Assembly (NCBI RefSeq): GCF_036588685.1
Contig: NC_086374.1
Coordinates: forward strand, 73,220,457 to 73,284,456
Length of the DNA: 64,000 nucleotides
Direction of reading: 5' to 3'
DNA from: Mytilus trossulus
Lineage: Eukaryota > Mollusca > Bivalvia > Mytilida > Mytilidae
Shown: positions 47,539 through 60,200 of the stretch, piece after piece
Position numbering within the stretch: position 1 is the stretch's first letter
How the letters are laid out: every line of letters begins with the position of its first letter
Program-made: the position numbers and the translations under genes
Notes under the pieces: model-generated
The model's database searches: none
Seen by the model: the letters and a program-made list of their open reading frames with translations, nothing else
Told to the model about the DNA's origin: nothing

Positions 47539-49520
47539 TAGTTGTAGATAAATGTGTTAGACAGTACATATGTATAAGTAAAAGAGGACAAAGTCCTAAT
47601 TACTAATAGAAACTTTACTATGGAATTCAACATCTTTATATTTTTTGTCTGCACTTCTGCAATCACACTGTTATTTCATTCCCATTTCATTCTTTTCTTT
47701 TAGAAATTGTGGTAAAACCTCTATAGATGTATGAATTATTTGAAACAAAATTGAATCAAGATTATTAAAAAGTTTGATGTGTCGAGGAAGTCTTCACCAA
47801 AAACTTTTTCAACTACCAGTCAGCAGACCTGTATTCTGACAATTTTTCTTATTGGTCCAAAGTTTTTCAATCACTTACTATACTAAATGAAATTTTATTA
47901 GTCTGGGGCATATATAGGACCCATGCAGACTGGTGAAGACACCAACTAAAATTTGTATAATTTATTTGTAAACTTCATTTTAATACATTTTCAAGTTATG
48001 CCATAAATAAGTACTTATTAGTTCACGCCTAAATCATGAGGTCAGTGATGTAGGGTATTCCCTCTTCAGGGGCATCCAGACACTTATAAAAGGAGGGGTT
48101 CCCAACCCAGGTCAAAAAGGGGGGGGGTCCAACTATATGTCCCCATTCAAATGCATTGATTGTTGTTAAAAACAGTATGATCATAACATTATGATTTTAT
48201 GTAGTGTAATATATTTCACAATGTGAAAAAAAAATATGATTTTAGTAAGGAAATTAAAAATTGTTTGACAAATTTATTTAATTTTTGAAAAAGTTATTAT
48301 TCTGGTATGGACTTCAGTATCATATGTATTTCACATGCCAATCATTTTTTTTAAATTTCTCACAAACTTCAGTGTTTTTGTAGCATTTGTGTTGAGAACT
48401 TTTACATGAAAATCTCTTGTTGTTTATCTCTGTCTGTAAGACTTGTTTTACTGCCTCTAACTATTTTGTTGTATTTGGACTTTATATATCATGTATACAG
48501 TGACTTTTGAAGATGATTGTAATGCACTGTTTATCTCCACAAGAAAAGGTTCAAGTTATTTTTCTTTTTAACATTTTTAATAAATATTGGTATTAAATGT
48601 GAGATAATTTCTCAATAAAAAATGAATGTAGTTATAAATCAACTCATTGTATAGATACATATGAAATATTCAAAATGTATTAAGGCAACTTTATTCCTTT
48701 AAAATGAATGTGGGAGCGAACAAGTATTTTTTTTAATTTTTTGGACCATTGGTTGTTGGACATTAAAGGTTGTATGCAAAGTTAAGGTATGTTTTTTTAA
48801 GAGGTGGTACAAACCATCTGGTTTATATTTATGCTTGAAATTCACAAAAATTGGTACTCCACAAATAATAATAAATCTGCAGTAAAGTGAAACATTTTCT
48901 CCAAAAATCCTTCTTATAAATGAAAAGTATTTTCCATAAAAGTAGACAACAAACTAAAAGAGTGGAAAGTTTCTTCTGACTTCATTCTACAAGGGCACTA
49001 ATTTATTTTAAAAATAATATCTGTTATGTTCTATATATATATATATATATATATAAGATTGTGATACTGTTTCTCTGTTTTGTTTCATCAGTTTACTTTG
49101 TACATCTTTTCTAACATATTTAATAAACTTTATTTTTATGTTATTTACTTTTTACTTATGATTAAAAATGGATGTGGCAGTCATCTCTGTATCAGAAACA
49201 AAGATGATTACAATTTTTAAATTTATAAATTTTGTTCTCTCCTTAGCAGCAAAATTCCAACTTCACCTGAGTATACATATTTCATCTTTTACAATATTTA
49301 AGATCTTGAACTTGCTTCTCAGACTTTGTAGAATGTCATTGATGTCTTATGCAAAACATTATTGAACTATAGGGTTTTGTTGAAGCATTTTGCTTTTTCT
49401 TAACCAAAAAAATCTTCCAGAAGTGCAAACACCTAAAAATTAAATATTCAGTGTCTCAATGTCTAGTTAACACAAGATGACCTTGAGTTATAGATTCTAG
49501 GTGCTGAAGGTGTATATATT
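47539..49520 (+). other. 3' UTR and flank of the zinc-finger gene
   Basis: No further coding exon. AATAAA occurs at 48579-48584 and 48614-48619, the best candidate poly(A) signals, which would give a 3' UTR of about 1.1 kb. A TA-repeat is at 49034-49055. An open frame at 49168-49365 has no recognisable features. Confidence 0.4.
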
Positions 49521-49539
49521 TTTATTAAACCCTGTCCTG

Positions 49540-50000
49540 ATGAAGTTTCCACTCTGTCCATCCGTCTGTCTGTCTGTCCATCTGTCAGTCCAGCAAATCC
49601 CGTATTCCAAACTGTATTTCTTCATAATTGAAGATATTGATTTGATATTTGGTATATAGTTTTATCTTGGCAAGTCAGTTCAAGTTCAAATTTTGTTCCA
49701 GTCTGATTTTATGCAGTTATGGTCCTTGGACTTAAATAATTCACTTAATCCGTTTCAACATTATTAAGCCCCACCTATGCCCCACTTACGATAGTAGAGG
49801 GGCATTATGCTTTCTGGTCTGTCTGTCTGTCCGTCCGTCTGTCCCGCTTCAGGTTAAAAGTTTTTGGTCAAGGTAGTTTTTGATAAAGCTGAAGTCCAAT
49901 CAACTTGAAACTTAGTACAAATGTTCCATCTAATTGTACCCAATTTCACGGTCCATTGAACATGGTAAATGATAGTGCGAGTGGGGCATCTGTGTACTTT
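49540..50000 (+). repeat. Two bivalve-type repeats with GTCTGTCCGTCC tracts
   Basis: 49555-49760 starts with CTGTCCATCCGTCTGTCTGT and 49780-49990 with GCCCCACTTACGATAGTAGAGGGGCA (split), then CTGTCTGTCCGTCCGTCTGT. The second is bounded by GCCCCAC and GTGGGGC (about 49791 and 49981), which look like short inverted ends. Confidence 0.55.
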
Positions 50001-51406
50001 GGACACATTCTTGTTTTATGTCAGTCTTTAAAGATATTGTCTTGATATTTTTTTGACATATTGTTTACACCATGACAAGTTATAGATCAAGTTAGAATTT
50101 TTGTTCCAATACAATGAATTTTTAACCAGTAGGGGACGATAAAAATGAAAATGGAAATTAGGAATATGTTTAAGAGACTACAACCCAACCAAAGATCAGA
50201 CAACATGTAACATGCAATACTGGCAGAATACTTGTTTGCAATGTGAATTACTCATTATCAAAGTAAGATAACTATGTACATGAGGTATGGTAAATGGATT
50301 CCTTGCAAGTTTACATGTTAGTCAGAAAGACTTACACTTCATTTCATGGATCAGTGACCAAGGTTAGTTTATGTGATCAGAAGCTGTAAGCAGTACAATG
50401 TAGTTCCACTTTATTTGATGTATGGAATGATTGTAAGGTCAACATGTCTGTCAAACAGGTATCATCTTCCCTTGATCTCATTTTTATGGTTAATGGATCA
50501 GTGATCAAAGATCAAGGTTATGTGATTCTTAATAAGTGTATAAAATGAAAACAAGGTGTACCAGTACATGTCTGTCTGGCAAAGTTCATCAGACTTTTAC
50601 CTAATTTTCCCAAGGTTTCCTGATTAAGTCTGTTTCAGATACTTCATGCAATAGGGTCATATAAATTTGATGTATGTATGATTACAAAGATCATAGATGT
50701 GCCTATCTATTTGGTATGGTTCATTTGATATTGACCTCATTTCATGGTTAATTGGTCAGTTCTAGATTTTTTATTTATGGTTTGGTCTGTTTCTTGTATG
50801 CTAAAAGCAATAGCCCGGCTATATTTGGTGTATGGAATAATTGTAAGGAGTTCATGTCTGTCTGACTGATATTAAGATTATGTAATCAGAAGTAAACTGG
50901 TACATGTAGTTGTTAAATATCTCCGAAATTCAGAAAAAAAGAATCAAACTTTGTATGCTTGGAATCGGTGTAAGATTATTATTTTATTCAAAAAATAATT
51001 TGAGACAGGTGAAAAGAACTTCCAATTGTTGGACATCTCTAAACAGATTGGTTTAAAACTTTAATAAAATGTAAGTTTATTTCACTAGAGGTGTATTCCT
51101 CACTTTGATTTCACAATATTAGTGAAATTTTGCAGATTTTTATGTTGGTACTGTTAATCAAAGTGTGAATAATCAATTTAGAATAGTTGATTTTTTTTAT
51201 TTCATATATTTTGTGCTATACATGTGTAACACTCAAGGAAGAAAATGATAATTTTTCCAATTTTGTCTCCATGTTGTATTGATCTGCTACATTGTATATG
51301 CAAGTAGAATTTCATCGTCATTGCCTAACAGCTCCCTTGTTATCTATTACATGTATGAAGATTTGATGGTCATTTGAGAAATACACCAAGATTTATTCTT
51401 ATTCAT
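50000..51406. other. Intergenic DNA between zinc-finger gene and ANAPC13
   Basis: No gene is supported. Degenerate phrases such as GATTATGTGATCAGAAG and CATGTCTGTCTG recur at about 50370, 50450, 50570 and 50855, suggesting an old tandemly spread repeat. The proximal part would hold the ANAPC13 3' UTR. Confidence 0.4.
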
Positions 51407-51634
51407 CTAATTGTTGGTTGTAGTTGGTGGTTGTTCATGTAAAACTGATAATCCTAAGTCTGTCCACTTTTGTTCCTGTTCAGTAAGTGTCTCGTTGGTT
51501 GGTCCATTATCTGGTTCTAGTTCTGGTAATTCCATCTGTGGAACATTGATATCCTCCATTGGTAGTTTATCTTTTCTCCATTCTTCATCCACTAAGTCCA
51601 TTAATCTTCCGTCTCTACAAACTTCACTGTCCAT
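51407..51634 (-). CDS. ANAPC13: Anaphase-promoting complex subunit 13
   Basis: The 75-residue frame aligns end to end with the vertebrate APC13 family (74 residues in human): MDSEVxRDGRxxDLxDxxW at the start, KLPxED, ELPELEPDNGPTNET in the middle and EQExKWTDLxLxxLHE near the end. APC13 is a small, largely extended subunit that stabilises TPR subunits of the APC/C, the ubiquitin ligase of mitotic exit. The coding sequence is in one exon. Eight bases upstream of the ATG an acceptor (minus strand TTTTTTTGTAG, exon begins at 51642) shows that a 5' non-coding exon exists further upstream. It is head to head with ODAD3. Confidence 0.93.
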   Translation of the reverse strand: MDSEVCRDGRLMDLVDEEWRKDKLPMEDINVPQMELPELEPDNGPTNETLTEQEQKWTDLGLSVLHEQPPTTTNN

Positions 51635-51642
51635 TTTGTTGT

Positions 51643-52201
51643 CTACAAAAAAAAACGACTAAGAATATTAAAAAAGTCTTTATGTACATAAAAAATTGCT
51701 GGTTTTTTTTTTATATACATATGTGTATGTGTCAAGCATAGAAGAGATTTGTAACTGTTATATTAACAGAGAAATCTATACACATTCTGGTTTACATTTA
51801 CAATGAACACATGTACACAATATATAATTTCTTTCAAATATCAATCATTTATGGGCAGACTTACTTTTTCGTTTTATTCGTAAAAATTTCATTATAGGCA
51901 CTGGCTATGGTTACATGGAAATGTAACATTAATAAAAGTATTATTGTTACATTGGAAACTAATTGCCGGAATGCAAAGTTGGGTAAGGAAATGATTTATT
52001 ACGAATGTAACAATAATTATTGAGGCTACGGTTAAATTGTGTTATTGTTACATGACAAACAGCAATGCACGTATACACGCTAGATTTATTAAACTTAAAT
52101 CTTCTAAAGTTTTGTTGCTTAATTCTTTCATATGTACTGAATAATATACTTGTAATAATGATAAATAATGAAATTATTATTCAACAAAGACGAAAAAAAT
52201 G
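51643..52201 (-). other. 5' intron and upstream region of ANAPC13
   Basis: Begins with the acceptor of the coding exon on the minus strand. A GT donor and first exon cannot be fixed by eye. No other gene is seen. Confidence 0.35.
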
Positions 52202-53632
52202 GGTCTCACTAATTAGCGACAACAAGCGTCAAGAAGCGACAACAAGCGTCAAGAAAACATTTTTTTTTATTAGATATAAAGAAATTTGTATGTAGTCTTA
52301 TGTTTTTTTTTATAAATTTCATGCAGATAGTCTATGTCTAATTAAAATGTTTTATTATATAGATAGACGAAGAAATGAAACATTTGTGAGGAAGAAAGAG
52401 ATTGTGAAGTTTATATTAGTATATGGGTAGATGAAGAAATTAAACATTTGTGAAGAAGAAAGAGATTGAGCTTCTTTTTTTTATTTTTAAATATGAAGAA
52501 TATGTATAAGATAATGTATTATCTTAATCTTTCAGTCAGAATGTGCGAATTGTTATGCGTTTACTTTTCTACATTTGGCTAGAGGTTGAGGGGGAGGGTT
52601 GAGATCTCACAAACATGTTTAACCCCGCCGCATTTTTGCGCCTGTCCAAAGTCAGGAGCCTCTGGCCTTTGTTAGTCTTGTATTATTTTAATTTTGGTTT
52701 CTTGTGTATAATGGCTTCAGTCAGCTTGGTAGAGCAAAGATGCACACTCTATAAAATTGAAACAAAAACAAAAAAATGGTCAACTTTCCTTTGAAGGATT
52801 TATTTAAACAAAAACGTGAAATATTTTTTCCTTTCTAACTGTTTAATTTATTGTTTTTGATAGGAACAACATTAGTGGCTTCACCCTAAGGTATTAACAG
52901 TACACACAATGTGGAACATCAAATGGGATTAACGACGCACGTGTCCCCTGTTTAATTGCTACAATAACATCCAATTAACACCTTCAACTTTGAACACGCG
53001 TCAGACTATACAATTACACGTGCCAGAATATACAATCATTGTGAATAGTGAACACCTGTTGAAAACTCAAGATTGTCATTAATTTCCTTTCATCTTCAAT
53101 CAATATGCATAAACATGATAAATATCGTTTAATGAGTCAATAAACAAATAAAAAGATGAAAACATTCACATTTCAATTTTCTTTTCCTCTTGTTTAATTT
53201 CAGTTCTTTGTATTTCACAATATGTGTCAATATTTTCAGGACAATGATGCACAAATAATTCATTTTGCGAGCTTAATATATATTGCAGAGTTTTAAAAAA
53301 AAAATCATAAGATAAATAATATGTTCTAAACACACAAGGAAAAGTAATCTCTTAATACAATAATTAAACGTAATACTGGCATTTATACACAATAGATGAT
53401 AAAATAAATATGTAAATATAATGTTTCATTTTTTTCTATCAATTTTAACTTTCTTGTCGCTTAAATTATTTTCTTTTGCATACTCTTTTAATTTATATTG
53501 CAATAATTAATTTTAATTAAAAAAAAATGTTTTCTTGTCGCTAAATAGTTTCTTGTTGCTTGTTGTCGCTAAATTAATTTTTGTTGTCGCTTCTTGTCGC
53601 TAAAATTATTGTTGTCGCTAATTAGTGAGACC
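52202..53632. mobile_element. 1.43-kb fold-back element with tandem-repeat inverted ends
   Basis: The left end GGTCTCACTAATTAGCGACA followed by ACAAGCGTCAAGAA units is inverted at the right end (TGTCGCTAATTAGTGAGACC, ending 53632). Both arms are arrays of GCGACAACAA, GCGACAAGAA and GCGTCAAGAA words that differ in copy number, and both arrays stop at GAAAACATTTTTTTTT. The 1.2-kb interior has no open frame of note. It lies between ANAPC13 and ODAD3. Confidence 0.8.
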
Positions 53633-53925
53633 GAAAAATATAGTTCAGGTTTGTTGTTGAAAACTGAGGCTGAGAAAAGTGTCCTATTTATATGGATAGT
53701 CGACCTTCCTATGGATAGAAACAAGTGCATGTGTTCATTTTACTGAAAAAATAGGCATTGACATAAAATATTTCCCCATTTCCATTCTCAATCTTATTCC
53801 ACATATATATTTTTTAAGAAGACTGTATGATTAACATGATTAACTTGTGCCTCATCCCTTTTGCACATTTCAGCAAATAATATAAGTTTAAATTAAACTA
53901 TTTCTTTTGTGCCGAAATGACATAA

Positions 53926-53961
53926 GGTGCCGATTTAACCAGGTGCCGATTTGACTAGAAT
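53926..53961 (+). repeat. 36-bp inverted repeat, left arm, upstream of ODAD3 exon 1
   Basis: Made of two GGTGCCGATTT units (GGTGCCGATTTAACC and AGGTGCCGATTTGACT) plus AGAAT. It is the exact reverse complement of 54773-54808, on the far side of ODAD3 exon 1. Confidence 0.9.
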
Positions 53962-54196
53962 AAAAGTTATTTTGACAACAACTGAAAAGGTTTTGTTATC
54001 CTTACTAAATTTTAACAGGGACCCAATGACAGTACTTACTACTATTTATTCTGATATATAAGTTGGAGAATATAATACAGTTGTTGTTTTATTTAATCTA
54101 TAAACTTTAAAAATAAAAACAATGTATTTGATTCTTCGTTCAAGGGAGATAATTCATCATGTAGAGTTAGCTCCACTTGGACCTGCGCACTTCGAG

Positions 54197-54210
54197 GGCA
54201 CCTTGGAGAC
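54197..54210 (+). promoter_or_regulatory. Possible degenerate X-box upstream of ODAD3
   Basis: GGCACCTTGGAGAC resembles the RFX X-box (GTTRCCNNGGYAAC) at eight of twelve fixed positions, 65 bp upstream of the ATG of a ciliary gene. RFX control is usual for such genes, but the match is weak. Confidence 0.2.
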
Positions 54211-54274
54211 GCACCAACAAACTTAAAATAGGACAACAAACTGTGCGAAAGATTGTCCGTCTATAATCATCAAG

Positions 54275-57200
54275 ATGCCGGTTGGAGGAAACGCCGTTAT
54301 GCAGCGGCCTGTTCAGGAACAAATTGAAGAACTCAAGGCAAAGATCGCACTCCTTGGTGAGACGAGACTAAAAAAATATATGATTTGACAATAATTCAGG
54401 TCCAAAAATTATTCTTTACAAATATTGTGTCAATATGGCCATGTTTATGGCACAGAAATTACTCTGATATGGACTTTATTAATTCTTACGGCATGACTAA
54501 ATTATTAAAGTTATTTTTTTGGAATAGATTTGAATCACAGGCACTTGTTTCTGTCAATATGGGGTTTACTATCCATACGGCATACCAGTACAAAACAGTT
54601 TTTTTTTGTACTGGTATGGATTGTAAATTCAAGAAAAACTGATTTCTAGGGATAAGATATTTACTTTACTCTTTACACTATACACCTTAACTTTATCACT
54701 ATAAAAATAATTTGGAAATGTGCATGTTGGACATTGATGTACCATAGCTACAACAATCCCTTTTCCATTGGAATTCTAGTCAAATCGGCACCTGGTTAAA
54801 TCGGCACCCGGTCAAATTGGCACTCAGTATAGTCAAATCGGCACCTAGTCAAATTGGCACCTGGTTAAATTGGCACTTTATATAGTCAATTCGGCACCCA
54901 TGTTAGATTTGTTTAATATACATATTTTAACAGTAATTTCAGGAAAAACAGTAAAAATAAGGAAGGGGTTGTCCAGAAATATTCACTTAATTTTATTCAC
55001 ATTTTTTGGAGTTGATGTATATACATATATTTCTCTTAACTAAATGCGTATTTTAGTTATATATACAATGATCAAGGATTTGTATAGTTATCACTATACA
55101 AATCCTTGCAATGATATATGAGGTACAGTACTGGATATTTTTTATGCACTTTTTAACAGTTGAACATTTTGCAGGATTGTTGGTTTAATGCTGTTTAAAC
55201 TCTCCTGAAAAAACACCTTGAATTGCTAATTATTTTGCATGAAATTATTGAAAGGGACTCATAGTTTTCCATTCTATTGCTTCTATTTGTCTCATTGTTA
55301 AACATTTAGCTTGTGTAAGGGCTTCTTAGTTTCTTATGAAGTTTTAGAAAAATAAAACATTTATAAATACCTTTAACATTCTACTGTAGAGTTACTTATC
55401 AAAACATCAGTGATAGAATGTTTGGAAAACTTTAAATAATTAACCTATGTTTTCTAACTGCTTGATGTTTTTTTAATTTAATGATGTACATTTAATGCAT
55501 GATAAAATCCAAGGATTTGTATAGTTATACTAACTATACAAATCCTTGATAAAATCCAAACCCCAAAATAGATCAAGAATTTATACATTTTAAAATCATT
55601 TCTACATATATAATATCAAATATTTTTGGATGCCGATTTGACCAGGTGCCGATTTGACTTTTTCTATGGGTGCCGATTTGACCAGGTGCCGATTTGACTT
55701 GTAGTGTCAGATATTTTGTATTATAGCATTAAAATTTTACTGGAACCTTTCAGGCTTTGTGATGCCCACTTGATCTTATATATGTGTAAGAAAATAAGGT
55801 AAACGGACAGAAAGTCACAGGACAAAAAGTCACAGGACATAAAGTCACAGATTTGATAGGACAAAAAGTCACAGGACAAAAAGTCACAAACATTTTTTGA
55901 CAATTGTTTGAATATATAAGAGAAATATCTTGAAACATTTACTTTTTAATACATATATTCATATTAAAGTCAATGAAATATATCTTTTTACTTGAAAAAT
56001 GAAGATTTATTTAATTTAATCATACAAAGGACATATTTCTTGGCACTATGAAGCCATTCAAGTGCCAATCTACTTTGACATTTTGTTTTCTTAACAATTA
56101 TTTGATCATCTTTGATATTTTTTTGATAAATTTTGCTTATAAAGTTGGTTAATATACAATACTTCAAGAAAAATACAAAAATGTTTTTGTAAAATTAAGC
56201 ATTTTTTATTCAAAGAAAATAATCAGAAAAAATGAATTGTGACTTTTTGTCCTGTGACTTTTTGTCCGTGACTTTTTGTCTGTGACTTTTTGTCCTGTGA
56301 CTTTCTGTCCTACATTCGAAAATAATATCAATTCCCAGCACTACCCAAAATATTTATCCTTCTGTTTATCAAACTTTTAATTTATAAAAGTGTACATAAA
56401 AAGAAATAACCAAACTGGTAATATTTGAATATTGTTTAATAATTGTTCTATGTACATTTTGTAGAGGGTGATCGAAAGGCATACTATGAGACATCTCAAC
56501 ATGCTATGAAACACAATCAAGACACTGTCACAAAACTAAGAAAAGAAGATAAAGAATTAAGAAAGAAACTTAGTGATTCCTTGTCTGTAAGTATAACATA
56601 GTTCCATTACCTGTCTTAACATATTCTAGCTTTTTTCAACTTTTGGTTTGGTGTTTGATGTTATTTGAGGTTCTTACTTGTAAAATGAATCAACTTGCTA
56701 TATCACTATCAGGTTATTTGCTTCATATAAATTATTATGGTAATTAAGCCTTGAATATATTTCACAGCACAACATTGCATGTATATATTGTAAAACTTTT
56801 TTGTTGAAATTTCAATTCCAGTTATTTTTGTTTCTTTTTTCATGTTGTTCACTTTATCATCATGATCATCAGAGTTTTAGACATTTGTAAAAAAAAAATT
56901 AAAAAAATACAAGACTCTGTCACCCAGTAATGAGATTTCATGCCATCTCAAACAAGCTAGAAACTGGATATTTTACTGTTTGATGTGTGAGATTACCCTG
57001 TTTTACAGTCTTCGATTTCATAATGTTAGATTCAGTCACTATTTCTCTTTTTATTTGTATAATTATAATTTAATATTTTATTTTAAATTGCAGCAAGATC
57101 AGCATGTCATTAATAAAGCTTTCCAAGACAAACCTGTACAGAGAGCTGAATTCAAAAATAAAACTGGAGATGTAAGTATCAATTGTAAAATAATATATAT

Positions 57201-60200
57201 CTTTCAAAACTTATCAGAAATGATAGCTGAAAAATGTGGATGATCATCATTGCATTGTACTAAACAGAATTATAAGCAAAATATATATCAACAATAAATA
57301 GAGACCTGTTGAAGTTGACCACGTCAAACCACACAGATATTCTTGTTTGAAATGCAGAGAACCCTTGGTGGCTAATAGATTTTTCCTCATGGGACGATCG
57401 TCTGAATGTCTAAAAAAAACTTTAGAAGAATAATTCTGTTAGGTTTTATCCAAAGTTATAAAAGGTCTCAAGCTTCTATTGCAAAACATACAATCAGAAT
57501 TTAATAAAAAAAAAAACTTGCATATGAAGTGAGTTTAACATTGACTATACAAAAAATATAAACTATTGTCAAATTATTTATTTGTTTGTAGCAAGCAATT
57601 ACAGTAATGAAACACAAATTATGTGATTCAAAGAAGAAACTAAATGCATTGAAACACCAGTCTGCCCAGAAACAAAAAAAGATAGAAATCTTACAGACCC
57701 GTTATGATCAGATGCAGAAAGACTCAGCTGATGCTGTCTCTACAGATAAAGGAGAATCGGTTGATGCTCAGGTAGATTGATATTAATATGCAGTAACAAA
57801 TCACATATATGTCATTAGGGTTTTTTAGGGGGCACCCAGGCTGTCAAATAAAGCAGAAAAAATTAATAAAACAGCATTTAGTGGGGGGAAAACATAGATA
57901 ATAGAGACTGCAATACATTTTGAAGGCAATACAGATGTAAATGACTAATTGATAACATTTCATTTAGTTTGCATTCAATTTTACTGTAATTCTTATTTCT
58001 GGGTCCTAGTATTGTGAATTGTTTAAAATCATAGATGCAGTAAATCAGTATTTTTGATTTAGTTTTTTGTTGTTTAATGCAAAAAATATTTTCTGAGCCT
58101 CAGCTCCCACTTTTGTCCTTGCGATACAAAACTACTGTTGTAATTTAAAACATTGCCTAGACATATATTACATTCTTTGATATTTCTTTATTATAAATTC
58201 TGGGTTTTTTTAGCAACTTTTCGTTTGCTTAGAATAGCGGCTAGCATCTTGCATCTTTGTGTACATGAAGTATCAATTTTTGCACATAGACTTTTTTTAA
58301 TTCTTTATTAAAGAAATAAGCAAATTCAATGATAAAACCTTCAAAGGGAGATAATATATTTATTGAGTTGTTTTTTCAGACCCTTAGATACCTGGAAAAC
58401 AGTTATGACAAAACAAAACTGAAGATGGATGAAGCCACACATTTGTACAGGATTTACCAGGATATTAATAGAAAATTATGTGTGGTAAGTGTAACAATGT
58501 TAACCAACTTGTGATGAAGTGGTTATGGCTATAAAGTGGTTTATGTTTAAGTGAACTGTAATGTTATTTGAAATAAATTTTCTGACTCGATCTTAAACCT
58601 TTAAGACAATATTCAAAATGTTCAATATAATGTTTCTATCGTTAGAAAAACAAGTATTTCAGAAGATATATAAAATACAGATTTTTTTATAAACAAAATA
58701 ACTCTACCGAGCATTAGCATTTTATGTTGTTATGTCCCATAAGAGAGAAGCAGCGTACAAGTCTTAGAGGCAACAGTACTTTGAGAGAAAAAAACATTTC
58801 CACTTTAGTTTCATTCTTTTTAAGTCTATTATTTACTTAAGGAATTGTAATGCTTTGATTGTTACAGGAAGCAGAAAAATTCCCAAGTGTATTGGACTCA
58901 ATGGAGTGTGAGATCAGAAGTGTCAAAGCAGAATTAAAGGAACTCAAAGCCATGCATGATGATGCTCAGATCTCTAAAACAGCAGCACAGGAAGAATTAG
59001 CTAAACATGAAAAGATTGTATACTCAGAAAGGAAACAGAGAGAAATAGAATTACAGAAAATGAAGAAAGAAGCTGAGGAAAAGAAAATACAACATGAAAG
59101 AATAGAAAGAAGAATTGTAAGATTGTTATTTCCCTTCAGGAGATACATTTTTAGGAAATCATAATTTTTGTCTTATAATTTTCAAATATATATCTTATAA
59201 AGATCAAAAACAAAACAAATAAAAGATTGAAAAAAAGACATGTTGTTAATTTCAAAATTTATCATAAATAGATCAAATTAGTTAAATTTCATTTTAACTT
59301 GACTAACAGAGAAGTATATTTATGCATATGTACATCTGTTCAATTCTTAACACTGTAGCAACAGAGAGGGTCTATACAACAAGATGAACTAACACCACAG
59401 GAGAAACAAGCCTTACAGGGTGAAGAACAACAACAAAAGATTACATCATATGAAGAAGCTTTCAGAAGAATTAAAGAAGCAACTGGTGTTTCTGATACAA
59501 TGGTAAATTACACATACAGTTTATCATTTTAACTGTTGGATATTTTCATTAGATTAACAGCAATTGAAAAAAAAGAAGATAAATTTGTTTATTTCATAAC
59601 AGTTCTGTTTTTAAACCAGTTTAAACATCACAGGACAGCATGCAATACAACAGTTATTTGTTTTTCAATACAATCAGCCAACAATAATTAACAATTTATG
59701 GCACAGTAATCAATTATTTATTGCTGAACACATATTGAACTCAGATAATTTTAATAAGCTACATAGCATATTCAGTCGCCAATGATACAACAGTTAGTAT
59801 AAACATTAAAAAACATGCAATCTAAATGGTGTGATTGACTAACTTATCAGAAAAGTTCATCAAGGCCACTTTTGTTTATGTTTTCATTAGAACTTTAGTA
59901 CAATTTATAATATGGGAGAAAGAGCAACTATTCAGATATGAAAGAATTGAAATCAAAAGAGAAGCAATTAATTCAAACTTAGTAAATAGTTGATACATTA
60001 CCTGATATTTAGCAAATACCAACGAATAAACAATTGATTGTAAATGTTTACAGGAAGTTGTAAGGCGTTTTGAAAACCAAGGAGATACTACAAAACATCT
60101 TGAAAATCTGCAGAAAGATAATGAAAAGGGTATAACAAGACTGAAGGAGGATAAGGAGAAATTACAACAAGAATTTGAAGAAATGAAATATTCTGGTGAT

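Larger units (their letters stand above)
54780..55700. mobile_element. Fold-back element with GTCAAATCGGCACC arrays, ODAD3 intron 1
   Basis: The left arm (54780-54900) holds about seven GTCAAATCGGCACC-like units; the right arm (55629-55700) holds about four units of the complement, GTGCCGATTTGACCAG. The interior of about 730 bp is non-coding and contains the two palindromic micro-insertions at 55073 and 55510. Confidence 0.75.
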
